Assembly: GCF_020707265.1 (NCBI RefSeq)
Contig: NZ_JAJFEQ010000019.1
Location: 1 to 44,810 of the forward strand
DNA length: 44,810 nt
Direction of reading: 5' to 3'
Source: Massilia sp. IC2-477
Lineage (GTDB): Bacteria > Pseudomonadota > Gammaproteobacteria > Burkholderiales > Burkholderiaceae_D
In this document: one piece after another, positions 31,205 to 40,700 of the stretch
Layout: each line of letters begins with the position of its first letter
How positions within the stretch are numbered: the first letter of the stretch is position 1
Made by a program: the position numbers and the translations under genes
The notes under the pieces: model-generated
Seen by the model: only the letters and a program-made list of their open reading frames with translations
Databases searched by the model: none
What the model was told of the DNA's origin: nothing

Positions 31205-32001
31205 CGGGCCACGTCGCTCAGCAGGCGGTCGTATTCCGACTTGGCCACTTTGTAGCACTCGCCGGCGTATTCTTCCAGGCCGGCACGGTCCAGGACGGTG
31301 ATGTTGCCGCGGCGGTACTGGATCAGGCCTTCGTCCTGCAGCTTGCCGGCAGCGGCGGTGATGCTTTCGCGGCGCACGCCCAGCATGATCGAGATCAGTT
31401 CCTGGGTCACTTTCAGCTCGTTGCTGGCCGAACGGTCCAGGCGGTCGAGCAGCCAGCGGCACAGCTTCTGTTCGATCGAGCTGTGGCGGCCGCCGACGGC
31501 GTTCTGGGCCATCTGGGCAAACAGGGCGTTGGTGTAGCGCATCAGGAGTTGGGGCAGGGCGCCGCCCTTGTTGAATGCGTCGCGCAGGAACTGGGTCTTG
31601 AGGCGGTAGCCGTAGCCGGCGCTCTGGACCACAGCGCTGCAGGTGGCGCGTTCACCCATGAACAGCGACACGCCGACTGCGCCTTCGTGGCCGACCACCG
31701 CGATCTCGGTGGTGGCGCCATCTTCCATCACGTACAGCAGCGACACGATTGCGGTGGTCGGAAAATACACGTATTCCAATTTGCTGCCATACTCGAACAA
31801 CTCCTTGCCGAATGGCAGCGGAACGAGCTCCAGTTGCTCGAACAGGCTTTCCAGGTCTTGGCGGGGCAGGGCGCCGAGCAGTTCGTTCTGCTGGGTGCCG
31901 CTGTAGCTGACAACGGGGCGGGACGCGGCTTTCACAGTCTCACTAGTGGCTGGGATCTTGTGTTGCGCTTTGTGCATACCACCAAGTTGAGTGTTGTTCA
32001 T
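31201..32001 (-). CDS. Crp/Fnr-family transcriptional regulator
   Basis: 266 aa from the ATG at 32001 (SD GAGGA, spacing 7); the frame is open further upstream without a better start. The cyclic-nucleotide-binding-type beta barrel spans about 60-170 and a Crp-type helix-turn-helix about 190-250 (TQELISIMLGVRRESITAAAGKL). The cAMP-contact pattern of Crp (GExxF and R-S) is not conserved and there is no Fnr-type Cys cluster, so the effector is unknown. It faces an OmpR-type regulator across a 267-bp divergent region and is convergent with the CHASE3 kinase. Confidence 0.9.
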   Translation of the reverse strand: MNNTQLGGMHKAQHKIPATSETVKAASRPVVSYSGTQQNELLGALPRQDLESLFEQLELVPLPFGKELFEYGSKLEYVYFPTTAIVSLLYVMEDGATTEIAVVGHEGAVGVSLFMGERATCSAVVQSAGYGYRLKTQFLRDAFNKGGALPQLLMRYTNALFAQMAQNAVGGRHSSIEQKLCRWLLDRLDRSASNELKVTQELISIMLGVRRESITAAAGKLQDEGLIQYRRGNITVLDRAGLEEYAGECYKVAKSEYDRLLSDVAR

Positions 32002-32217
32002 TTTATGTCCTCTTATCTCTAACGTGCGTCGGGTGCGAATGTTTGAGGTCTTTTTTCTTTGCCTCATCGCGATGTGTGTACATTAAAGCTATAGTCCGTT
32101 GGCGAACATAAGACTGGCAGTCGCACCTGTGTAGGCTTGGCGCAGGCCATTTTGTCAGCCCAGTCCTACTAGAGAGATATCGTTTTGTCATCGCGTTTTC
32201 TTTTGTTGTGGAAACGC

Positions 32218-32240
32218 TTATGCGCCGAATTCGCGCATAA
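32218..32240. promoter_or_regulatory. 23-bp palindromic site upstream of the OmpR-type regulator
   Basis: TTATGCGC (32218-32225) and GCGCATAA (32233-32240) are perfect 8-bp arms around a 7-bp spacer that itself contains GAATTC. The right arm overlaps CATAAT, a possible -10. The site ends 28 bp before the regulator ATG. The rest of the 267-bp divergent region is AT-rich and holds no gene that I can support. Confidence 0.6.
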
Positions 32241-32268
32241 TGTGATTTTGCATTTGCGCTGACACGAC

Positions 32269-32946
32269 ATGCCCTTGCCCTTGCTGCTGGTCGAAGACGA
32301 CGCCGTGCTGGCCGACGGGCTGGTGCGCACCCTGCAGGCCCAGGACATGGGGGTGGAACTCGTCGTCGACGGGCTCGCCGCCGACGCCCGGCTGCAGGCC
32401 CAGCCCCTGCCGTTTTCCGTGATCGTGCTCGACATCGGCCTGCCCGGCATCGACGGCTTCGAGGTGCTGCGCCGCCTGCGTGCCCGGGGCGCCGCCTGCC
32501 CGGTCCTGCTCCTGACCGCGCGCGACGCCGTCGAAGACCGGGTGCGCGGCCTGGAAGCCGGCGCCGACGACTACCTGGTCAAGCCCTTCGCCAGCGCCGA
32601 ACTGGTCGCGCGCATCCGCGCCCTGGCCCGGCGCGTGGCGCCGCCTCCCGCCCAGCTCGGCCTCGGCCAGCTCAGTCTCGACAGCGCGACCCGGCGCGCA
32701 CGCGTGGGCGAGCGCGTGCTCGACCTGTCGGCGCGCGAGTGGGGTGTGCTGGAGTACCTGCTGCAGCACGCCGGCCGCGTGGTCTCCAAGCAGCAGATCA
32801 TCGACGCCATCGCACCCTGGGGCGACGACCTGACCCTGAACGCGGTCGAGGTCTATGTCTCGCGCCTGCGCCTGAAGCTCGACGGCGCCAGGGTGGCGAT
32901 CCGCACCATCCGCGGCTTCGGCTACCTGCTCGAAGCCGCCGCTTGA
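32269..32946 (+). CDS. OmpR-family response regulator (QseB/TctD-like)
   Basis: 225 aa. The receiver domain has acidic E9/D10/D11, phosphoacceptor D55 (VLDIGLPG), T-loop LLTARD and K in LVKPFA. The C-terminal winged helix (about 130-225) has REWGVLEYLLQHAGRVVSKQQI and the VYVSRLRLKLDG recognition segment. It is followed after ten bases by its kinase gene. It lies immediately upstream of the pilus operon, whose leader holds three direct repeats of the kind OmpR/PhoB-type regulators bind. Confidence 0.92.
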   Translation: MPLPLLLVEDDAVLADGLVRTLQAQDMGVELVVDGLAADARLQAQPLPFSVIVLDIGLPGIDGFEVLRRLRARGAACPVLLLTARDAVEDRVRGLEAGADDYLVKPFASAELVARIRALARRVAPPPAQLGLGQLSLDSATRRARVGERVLDLSAREWGVLEYLLQHAGRVVSKQQIIDAIAPWGDDLTLNAVEVYVSRLRLKLDGARVAIRTIRGFGYLLEAAA

Positions 32947-32956
32947 GCCCTCGCCC

Positions 32957-34297
32957 ATGAGCAGCATCCGCCTGCGCCTGCTGAAATGGCTGGTCGCTCC
33001 CATCCTCGTGTTCAACCTGCTGGCCGCCAGCCTCACCTACCTGCTGGCCTGGACGCCGGCCCAGCTCGCCTTCGACCAGGGCTTGCTGGACGCAGCCGCC
33101 GGCCTGGCCGCGCGCCTGCGGCCGGGTAATGCTTCCACAAGTATCGAACTATCCGGCGCCGGCGGACCCGTGATCGGCGCCGCCGCCCAGGACCCCAGCT
33201 GGTTCGTGGTGCGCGACGCGGGCGGCCGGGTGCTGGCGGGCGAACCCGCCTTCCCGCGCCGCCCGGGCGCCGAGCCGGTGCGCGACGACCGCCTGCACGG
33301 CCAGCCGGTACGGGTCGCCAGCCTGATGGTGCCGGGCCCCGGCGGCCAGGTCGAAGTGGCGGTGGCGCGCACCCTGAGCCAGCGCCAGGGGGTGAGGGCG
33401 GCCATCGTGCGCGCCCTTTTGCTGCTCGAGCTGCTGTTCAGCCTGGCCCTGGTGGGTCTGGTGTGGTTCTCGGTCGGCAATGGCCTGGCGCCGCTGGCGC
33501 GCCTGCGTGCTCGCCTGGATGCGCGCGGCAGCCACGACCTGGCGCCGCTCGACGACAACGGGATGCCGCGTGAACTGGCGCCGCTGGTCAGTGCCTTCAA
33601 TGCGCTGCTGGGGCGGATCGCGGCCGGCGCCCGCGCCCAGGACGATTTCCGCGCCAATGTCGCGCACCAGCTGCGCACGCCGCTGGCCGGACTGCGGCTG
33701 CAGCTGGAGTGGCTGCAGGCGCGTCACCGCGACGATCCCGAGACGGGGCGCACCGTCGACCTGCTGTTGCGCGCCAACGAACGCATGATCCGCCAGGCCA
33801 ATCAGCTGCTGTCGCTGGAACGCGCCGCCCCCGACCGCTTCGAGCGCGCCCAGCTGGCGCCGCTCGACCTGGCCGACATCGTGGCCGAGGCAGTCCAGGC
33901 GTTCGTCGAGCAGGCCCTGCGCAAGGACATCGACCTCGGCTTCGAGCTGGCCAGTGCGAAGCTCATGGGCGACCGCCACATGCTGCGCGACCTGGTCGAC
34001 AACCTGGTCGACAACGCGCTGCGCTACACGCCGGCGCAGGGCAGGGTCACCGTGCACTGCCAGGCCACGCCCGACGGCGCCCTGTTCGCGGTCGAGGATT
34101 CCGGGCCCGGTATTCCGCCCGAGCAGCGGGCGCAGGTGTTCCAGCGCTTCGTGCGCCTCGACCAGCACAGCAGCGGCAGCGGGCTGGGCCTGGCGATCGT
34201 GCGCGACATCGCCGACGCCCATGGCGCCGAGATTGCGCTGGACAGCGGCCCGGGCGGGCTGGGCGCGACCTTCAGCGTGGGCTTCCCGCCCGCATAA
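32957..34297 (+). CDS. Sensor histidine kinase (QseC/TctE-like)
   Basis: 446 aa. TM1 is at about 10-32, a periplasmic 2CSK_N-type sensor domain at about 33-148, TM2 at about 149-173, then a short HAMP-like linker, HisKA with H237 (NVAHQLRTPL) and HATPase_c (DNLVDNALRYTP N-box, DSGPGIPP, GSGLGLAIV). It autophosphorylates and passes phosphate to the OmpR-type partner encoded ten bases upstream. TctE-like members of this group often respond to organic acids, QseC-like members to quorum or stress signals; the sequence does not decide. The weak SD fits coupled translation. Confidence 0.9.
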   Translation: MSSIRLRLLKWLVAPILVFNLLAASLTYLLAWTPAQLAFDQGLLDAAAGLAARLRPGNASTSIELSGAGGPVIGAAAQDPSWFVVRDAGGRVLAGEPAFPRRPGAEPVRDDRLHGQPVRVASLMVPGPGGQVEVAVARTLSQRQGVRAAIVRALLLLELLFSLALVGLVWFSVGNGLAPLARLRARLDARGSHDLAPLDDNGMPRELAPLVSAFNALLGRIAAGARAQDDFRANVAHQLRTPLAGLRLQLEWLQARHRDDPETGRTVDLLLRANERMIRQANQLLSLERAAPDRFERAQLAPLDLADIVAEAVQAFVEQALRKDIDLGFELASAKLMGDRHMLRDLVDNLVDNALRYTPAQGRVTVHCQATPDGALFAVEDSGPGIPPEQRAQVFQRFVRLDQHSSGSGLGLAIVRDIADAHGAEIALDSGPGGLGATFSVGFPPA

Positions 34298-34320
34298 ACG
34301 CGTCTCCGCGTCCTGTGCGC

Positions 34321-34350
34321 TTGTCAGGATTCTGTCAGGTTTTCCTCAGG
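34321..34350 (+). promoter_or_regulatory. Three TCAGG direct repeats at 11-bp spacing before the pilus operon
   Basis: TTGTCAGG (34321-34328), CTGTCAGG (34332-34339) and TCCTCAGG (34343-34350) start exactly 11 bp apart, one helical turn each. This phasing is the hallmark of tandem binding by OmpR/PhoB-family regulators, and such a regulator is encoded 1.4 kb upstream. A possible -10 (TATGAT, 34371-34376) follows 20 bp later. Confidence 0.65.
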
Positions 34351-34426
34351 GAAATGCAAGCTTCGTGGGTTATGATTCCACATGGAAACATTCCGGCAGT
34401 CCGCCGGACCCTTCGGAGACTCATCC

Positions 34427-34858
34427 ATGAACAAGCGCCAGGCCGGTTTTTCCCTCATCGAACTCATGATCGCGGTGGTCGTCGTCGGCATCCTGACGGC
34501 CGTGGCCCTCCCGTCCTACAACAGCTACATGATGCGTGCGCGCCTGACCGAAGCCTTCAGCGGCCTGGCCGGCATCCAGCCGAAGATGGAGCAGCACTGG
34601 GCAAACACCCGCAGCTACGCCGGCTTCGACGCCGACGCCCTGGGCCTGATGCCGAGGGATTCCGAACATTTCACCTTCACCCTGACCGAAGCCAGCGCCA
34701 GCGCCTACGTGGTGACCGCCACCGGCCAGGGCAGCGCCGACGGCTTCGTGTTCACCATCGACCAGAACGGCGGCCGCGCGACCACCAGTGCGCCGACCGA
34801 CTGGGTTACCAATGACGCCTGCTGGGTCGACCGCAAGGAGGGCCAGTGCGCCGAGTAA
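34427..34858 (+). CDS. pilE: Type IV pilin-like protein (PilE/minor pilin)
   Basis: 143 aa from the ATG at 34427 (SD GGAGA). A short basic leader KRQAG is cut by PilD before FSLIELM, with the glutamate at mature position 5, followed by the hydrophobic assembly helix. The globular part ends in a region with a single C-terminal cysteine pair (NDACWVDRKEGQC) forming the likely D-loop. It resembles the PilE subgroup that accompanies the fimT-pilV-pilW-pilX-pilY1 cluster rather than the major pilin PilA, and here it opens the operon instead of ending it. Its stop overlaps the start of fimT. Confidence 0.88.
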   Translation: MNKRQAGFSLIELMIAVVVVGILTAVALPSYNSYMMRARLTEAFSGLAGIQPKMEQHWANTRSYAGFDADALGLMPRDSEHFTFTLTEASASAYVVTATGQGSADGFVFTIDQNGGRATTSAPTDWVTNDACWVDRKEGQCAE

Positions 34859-35478
34859 GCGCCACCCCGCACCAAGGCGGCTTCACGCTGGTGGAGGCGA
34901 TGATCACGCTCGCCGTGTTCGCGCTGCTGCTGGCGCTCGGCGTGCCGCGCATGGTCGACTGGGTGGCTGCCACCAAAGCCGCCGCCGCCACACAGTTCTA
35001 TGCTGAAGGCCTGATTCTCGCGCGCGCCAAGGCGCTGGCACACAACAGCGCCAGCCGCCTGGTCCTGAGCCGCAACGCCGTCAGCGGCCAGTACGACTGG
35101 CAGGTCGACCTGTGCTTCCCGACGCCCGAAGAGCCGTGCAACGAAGCCGACGGCGACTGGTCGACCGTCGAGGAAGGCGTCAAGCCGGAAGACAGCGCCG
35201 GCGCGAGCTTCACTTCGGTGGCGCGCCGTGCCGACGCGCTGCCCGCTACCAGCCGCCTGGTCGTGTCCCCGGGCCCGGGCGCCGCCACCGCGGTTTATTT
35301 CACCCCGCTGGGATGGGTCGATTCACGCGTCGGCACACGCATGATGCGCATCGACCTGGACCCGGCCGCGGGCGCAGAACCTTTCCCCGCCAGCAGCGTG
35401 GTGCTGACCCTGGCCGGCATTGCCACCCAGTGCAATCCGGATGTCGCCGACGACGATTCACGCAGGTGCCCCGAATGA
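34846..35478 (+). CDS. fimT: GspH/FimT family pseudopilin, GTG start
   Basis: 210 aa. It starts with GTG at 34846, inside the pilE gene, behind a perfect SD (AAGGAGGG). The prepilin motif HQGG/FTLVEAMITL carries Glu at +5. The body is the GspH/FimT type of minor pseudopilin that helps initiate pilus assembly. The end overlaps pilV by ATGA. An alternative ATG start would lose the prepilin leader, so GTG is firm. Confidence 0.88.
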   Translation: MRRVSATPHQGGFTLVEAMITLAVFALLLALGVPRMVDWVAATKAAAATQFYAEGLILARAKALAHNSASRLVLSRNAVSGQYDWQVDLCFPTPEEPCNEADGDWSTVEEGVKPEDSAGASFTSVARRADALPATSRLVVSPGPGAATAVYFTPLGWVDSRVGTRMMRIDLDPAAGAEPFPASSVVLTLAGIATQCNPDVADDDSRRCPE

Positions 35479-35912
35479 ACAGACTCCCTAGCGTCCGCAG
35501 GCAAGCCCAGCAGGGCATCGCGCTGCTCGAAGCCCTGCTGGCCGCCGTGATCCTGGCGATCGGCCTGCTCGGCACCATCGGGCTCCAGGCGCGCTCGTAT
35601 GCGGCCCTGTCCGACGCCGGCATGCGCGCCGAGGCCGCGATCGCCGCCGACAAGCTGCTCGGCATCATGAATACCGACCTGGGCAACCTGGAAGACTACG
35701 AGATTGCCGCCGGCGAAGAGCCGTCGGCGCGCCTGGAGCAGTGGTACGACGAGACCGCCACCCTGATCCCGGGCGCCGCCGTGGTCATCAGCGTGACGCC
35801 GGCCGCGGGCGCGGCCCCTGCAGCGGTGGACATCGCGATTAGCTGGCGCCGCAAGGCCGACACGCCGGTCAACACCCACCGTATCACTTCCTACTTCGCG
35901 GGGTCGACATGA
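35475..35912 (+). CDS. pilV: Type IV pilus minor pilin PilV
   Basis: 145 aa. The prepilin segment RRQAQQG/IALLEALLAAVILAIGLLG matches PilV, including the AIGLLG pattern typical of the PilV/GspI class and Glu at +5. The ATGA overlap with fimT upstream and with pilW downstream implies coupled translation. It is part of the priming complex for pilus assembly with PilW, PilX, FimT and PilY1. Confidence 0.9.
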   Translation: MNRLPSVRRQAQQGIALLEALLAAVILAIGLLGTIGLQARSYAALSDAGMRAEAAIAADKLLGIMNTDLGNLEDYEIAAGEEPSARLEQWYDETATLIPGAAVVISVTPAAGAAPAAVDIAISWRRKADTPVNTHRITSYFAGST

Positions 35913-37096
35913 AGCGCCCGGGCTTGACGCGCGCGGCCGGCTTCTCGCTGGTCGAACTGATGGTCAGCGTCGTGATCGGCCTGCTGGCGGTGCTGTTCGC
36001 CACCCGCCTGATGACCGATTCCGAACGCAACAAGCAGGCCGCGCTGGGCGGCTCCGACTCGATGCAGAACGGGATGCTCGCCATGTTCTCGATCAGCGGC
36101 GACGTCGAGGGGGCCGGCTTCGGCCTGAACGATCCGCTGATCGTCGGCTGCGACACCGTGCTGGCGGACACCGAGGGCTTCGAGATGACGGCAGCCACGC
36201 GCGACGGCGACAGTATCCATCCGCTCGCCGCGGCCGTGATCGTGCCGGGCGGCGCGGACGCTTCCGACAGCCTCACCCTGTACACCGGCAGCTCGTTCAG
36301 CGGCACGGGCACCCTGCGCATCACCACCAACTACATCGGCGGCACCCGCATCGACGTCGACCGCGTGCCCTACGGTTTCGCCAAGGGCGACGTCATCCTG
36401 GTGGCGCCCGAAAAACTGGGCGAGCAGTGCTCGCTGGCCCAGATCTCGTCCGACACGGGGGCGCTGCCGCCGCCGCCGTCCCAGCAGTATGTGATGATCG
36501 CCGGCGCCGGCAACCGCTACAACAGCGGCGCCCTCGGCGCCCACTACACGGGCGGCGCCTCGCGCATCTTCAACCTGGGGCCGACCGCCAGCCTGTCCTT
36601 CCGCACCTGGTCGGTCGAGGGCGGCTTCCTGCGCCTGCGCGCCACCGACCTGGCCGGCGCCGGCGCGGCCTCGCAGCCGGTGGCCGACAACATCGTCGCA
36701 CTCAAGGCGCAGTACGGCTTCGACACGCGGACGGGCGACCTGTTCGCGCCCGAGCAGGGGCTGCAGCTTTCCGCCTGGTCGAGCACCATGATCGACGCCG
36801 ACGGCGATGGCGTCGAGGGCGGGGCGGGCGACTACCAGCGCATCGCCGCGCTGCGCATCGCCGTGGTGGCACGCGCCAGGAACCCGGAACGCGCCGACCC
36901 GGCCACCGGCGAATGCACGGCGACCACCGTGCCCCCGACGGTGTTTGCCGTCCAGGACGCGGTGAACACCGACGCCGAGCCGGTCGAGGTGAACGTGGAA
37001 GTCGACGGCGATCCGGTCGACTGGAAGTGCTACCGCTACCGCGTCTTCGAAACCATCGTCCCGCTGCGCAACGCGGGCTGGAGACCGACCGCATGA
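35909..37096 (+). CDS. pilW: Type IV pilus minor pilin PilW
   Basis: 395 aa, a normal size for PilW, the largest minor pilin. Prepilin site TRAAG/FSLVELMVSV with Glu at +5, then a large beta-rich globular domain (about 60-395) with a D/G-rich segment DADGDGVEGG near residue 295 that could bind calcium. It overlaps pilV and pilX by ATGA at both ends. It is predicted to sit in the tip complex with PilV, PilX and PilY1. Confidence 0.9.
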   Translation: MKRPGLTRAAGFSLVELMVSVVIGLLAVLFATRLMTDSERNKQAALGGSDSMQNGMLAMFSISGDVEGAGFGLNDPLIVGCDTVLADTEGFEMTAATRDGDSIHPLAAAVIVPGGADASDSLTLYTGSSFSGTGTLRITTNYIGGTRIDVDRVPYGFAKGDVILVAPEKLGEQCSLAQISSDTGALPPPPSQQYVMIAGAGNRYNSGALGAHYTGGASRIFNLGPTASLSFRTWSVEGGFLRLRATDLAGAGAASQPVADNIVALKAQYGFDTRTGDLFAPEQGLQLSAWSSTMIDADGDGVEGGAGDYQRIAALRIAVVARARNPERADPATGECTATTVPPTVFAVQDAVNTDAEPVEVNVEVDGDPVDWKCYRYRVFETIVPLRNAGWRPTA

Positions 37097-37683
37097 CACG
37101 TCCACATCTCCCTCGCCAGCGGGGTATCGCGCTGCCGGTCATGCTGATCATGCTGCTGGTGCTGCTGGTCTCGAGCATCTATCTGCTCCGTTCCAGCAAT
37201 TCGACCACGCTGACCGCGTCCAACCTGGCCTATGACGCCAGCCTGGCGCGTGCCGCCGATTACGGCCTGCACCAGGGATTCGCCTGGCTCAGCGACACCG
37301 CGAAGAACAACAAGATCCAGCTCGACGGCCACGTGCCGGGCGAGGGCTACCGCGCCACGCTCGACACCACCCAGACTGTGCGCTCGAGCGGATTCTGGGA
37401 CGGCTCCAAGGAAGTCGACGACGGCAAGGGCAACCGGATCCGCTACGTCATCCACCGCATGTGCCGCCTCGACGTGGTCTACAGCGACCCGGATAACGCA
37501 TGCGTCCAGACCGCCGCCAACACCTCCACGCTTGGCAACACCGTGCGCCTCGGCGACAGCATGGCCTCGGATGCGCCCGTGTACGCGGGCGTGCCGCAAC
37601 TGCACTACGTGATCACCGCGCGCATCGATGGTCCGCGCGGCGGCAATGTGATCACCCAGATGGTGGTCCTGATCGGCGCCTGA
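37093..37683 (+). CDS. pilX: Type IV pilus assembly protein PilX
   Basis: 196 aa. Prepilin-like N-terminus RQRG/IALPVMLIMLLVLLVSSIYL. Unlike its neighbours it lacks Glu at +5, which is the known pattern for PilX/GspK-type tip components that cap the filament. The body has two cysteines (MCRLDVVYSDPDNAC). It overlaps pilW by ATGA and ends 25 bp before pilY1. Confidence 0.87.
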   Translation: MTRPHLPRQRGIALPVMLIMLLVLLVSSIYLLRSSNSTTLTASNLAYDASLARAADYGLHQGFAWLSDTAKNNKIQLDGHVPGEGYRATLDTTQTVRSSGFWDGSKEVDDGKGNRIRYVIHRMCRLDVVYSDPDNACVQTAANTSTLGNTVRLGDSMASDAPVYAGVPQLHYVITARIDGPRGGNVITQMVVLIGA

Positions 37684-37708
37684 GCCGCAAACTGCATACG
37701 GAACGCGC

Positions 37709-40700
37709 ATGAAGATCCTATCCAACCGACTCCCCGCCATCCTGGCGTTCGCCATCGCCATCGTCGTGGCCCTCGCGGCCTTGCCGGCGCGCGCCGCGCC
37801 CACCGCGATCGCCCAGCTGCCCCTGCTGAACATCACCGGCAGCGGCACGGTCAAGCCGAACCTGATGCTCTTGTACGATAACTCGGGCTCGATGACCAGC
37901 ACCTTCACCCCTGACTACGTGGACGACAGCATCACCTGCCGCTCGCGCGCCACGATGGCGGGCGGCACGCGCGGCTGCCGCGCCGGCGATCCGCCGTTCG
38001 CCAGTCCCGATTTCAACAAGCAGTACTACAACCCACGCGTGCGCTACAGCCCCCCGGTCAAGGCGGACGGCAGCACCTACCCGAGCCTGACCGCAAGCCA
38101 GACCAGCAACTGGACCTCGGTTACCACCGACGGTTTCGGCATCAACGATACCGACCTGCTCGGGAACAGCACCTCGCGCACCAACCTGGTGACGGGCTTC
38201 CCGGACATCCGCTGGTGCGACACCAGCAACAACAACTGCCAGGTCAACCGCAACGGCTACAACTACCCGAGCAGCAACCGCTATACCGGGCAGGTGTTCC
38301 TCGCCAATCCCTATTACTACACCATCAACGTAGCGGAATACTGCACCAACGCCGCCATGACCAACTGCCGGGCCACCGATGTCAACGCCCCGGCGCCGGC
38401 CGGCTATCCCGTCCCGGCCAAGGTGCGCTGGTGCGACTCGACCGCGTTGACCAATTGCCAGGCCAAATACGTCGGCAACTTCAAGTATCCGCGCTACGGG
38501 GACATCTCGCGTCCCGCCGTCTGGTACGGCACCATTACCGTCGGCGCCTCGCCCGGCAGCACTCCGGTCAGGCTCGACGCCGTCACCGCCACGACCGAGG
38601 CCGGCACCGCAACCATCACCAACGGCCCCGTGACGGCCGCCACCGGGACCAACAGCGCCACCTTGCAGCAGGAGGCGGCCAATGCCCTGGCCGCGTCGAT
38701 CATTGCCAAGACCGGCCTGGCCAACCAGTTCCTGGCCTGCGTGCGCACGCCTACCGGCGGCGGCGTGCCGGCCTGCAGCACCTACGGCATCACCCTTTCG
38801 GCCAACAACGTGGTGGCTGTGGTGCCAATCGCCTGCCCGGCGAGCACGAGCCCCAAGACGATCGGTCCGTGCTGGCTGCAGGCTGACGAAAGCCGCGCCG
38901 GCACCGTCCTGGCGCTTGACACCGGCGGCGCCTCGACCGCGCTGCTGAAGGTGAGCGGCTCGGTCAACAACAGCAAGAACCAGGTCCTGTCGCAAGTGAG
39001 CTTCGGCGGCGTCAACCTGTTTGACACCAGTCTGACCCTGACCAAGGGCTGGAACGCCGCCTCGGTCGCGCTGGCGATCCGCAACAAGATCGGGACCCAG
39101 GGCACGGTCACCGCCTATGTCGGCGGCACCGCTGGCAGCGGCGCCATTTGCCAGGCCGCTCCGAACACGACCGTCTGCCTGGTCGATACCGGCGCCGCCT
39201 CGGGCAAGAACATCACGGTCGGCAACCTCACCAACCAGGGTAACGTCTCGTTCAGCACCACGGCCTCCGTCAGCGACGTGTTCCCGGCCACGACCAATGA
39301 CCTGGGCGCCACGACCTTCGCGCGCACAGACATCGTCGCATCGCGCAACAATTATCCGAAGGCGCCGAATCGCACAGACTGTGCCGGCGCGACCTGCACC
39401 TACGCCGAGGAGATGACCAACTTCGCCAACTGGTACGGCTACTACAAGACCCGCAACCAGGCGATGAAGACAGCGGTCGGCCATGCCTTCCAGCCGATCA
39501 ACGACAACTACAACGTCGGCCTGGTCTCGCTGTCGAGCGCGGCGGCCGAGGGCAGCATGACCAAGCCCAAGCCGTTCGGGGGCAACCATCGCGCGGACTG
39601 GTACAGCGCGCTGTATGCCATGGACGGCAACCAGTCGACCCCGATTCGCCAGGCGCTGCATGCGATCGGCAAGCTGTACGCGAACCAGTCGCCCTACAAC
39701 TATTCGACGGACAACGCGGTGGTGCAGTTCCCCTGCCAGCAGAACTTTACCTTCGTCACCACCGACGGCTACTGGAACGGCAATGCCGCGGCCAGCGTGA
39801 CCAACAACGACAACCGCGAAGACGCGTCGCGTTTCTGCCTGCGCTCCAAGGGCTGTGTCGACACCTCGGCCCAGAGCGGAAACTCGCTGGCCGACGTCTC
39901 GCTGTACTGGTACAACGGCGGCACCAATACCGGCACCACCTCGCTGCGCCCCAGCCTCGAAGACTGGAGCAGGCCGGGCCTGGTGCCGGCCGGGGCGGGG
40001 GAGAACACGCGCCTGCACATGAAGACCTATGCGCTCGGCCTGGGCGTGGACGGGGTCATGACCTATGAACCCGATTACGACGGCGCGGCCGCGCTGGGCG
40101 GTGACTTCTACAAGCTGATCACCGGTGTCACCAGCGGCTGCCCGTGGAACAACAATGGCCCCTATGTCTGGCCCGATCCGAAGACCAATGACAACAGCGG
40201 GTCCGCCGCCTACCAGTCGCGCGTGGACGATTTGTGGCACGCCGCGATCAACGGCCACGGCAAGTACTTCTCGGCCTCGGATCCGCTGCAGGTGATCGAC
40301 GGCCTGCGCGAGGCGCTGGCCAACATCGAGGTCAAGGTCGGCGCGGCCGCGGCCTCGGCGACCTCGACGCCGAACATTTCGCAGTTCGACAACGACATCT
40401 TCTCCGCCACCTTCACCACCGTGAAATGGCATGGCCAGCTCACCAAGCGCAAGATCGACACGGTCACCGGCGTGGTCGGCAACACCGACATCTGGAACTC
40501 GTCGATGCGGCTCGGGCGCAAGGTGGTGGATACCACCGACCCCGAGGTCGCCGTCGATCGCCGCATCCTGATGCTGGACCTGTCCACGGGCGGGCTCAAG
40601 AACTTCGACTACACGCTGATGAGCGACGTCGAAAAAGCCTGGTTCGACAACAAGTGCGGCGCGCTGTCGCAGTGCGCCAACCTGTCGGCCGGCAACCGCG

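Noticed and set aside
32039..32086. 15-codon hydrophobic peptide in the divergent Crp/OmpR region
   Set aside because: No ribosome-binding site and nothing in the surroundings suggests a leader function.
34298..34426. Sigma-54 promoter before the pilin operon
   Set aside because: Major pilin genes often use sigma-54. The GG and GC elements are not found at the required spacing; only the TCAGG repeats and a weak TATGAT are seen.
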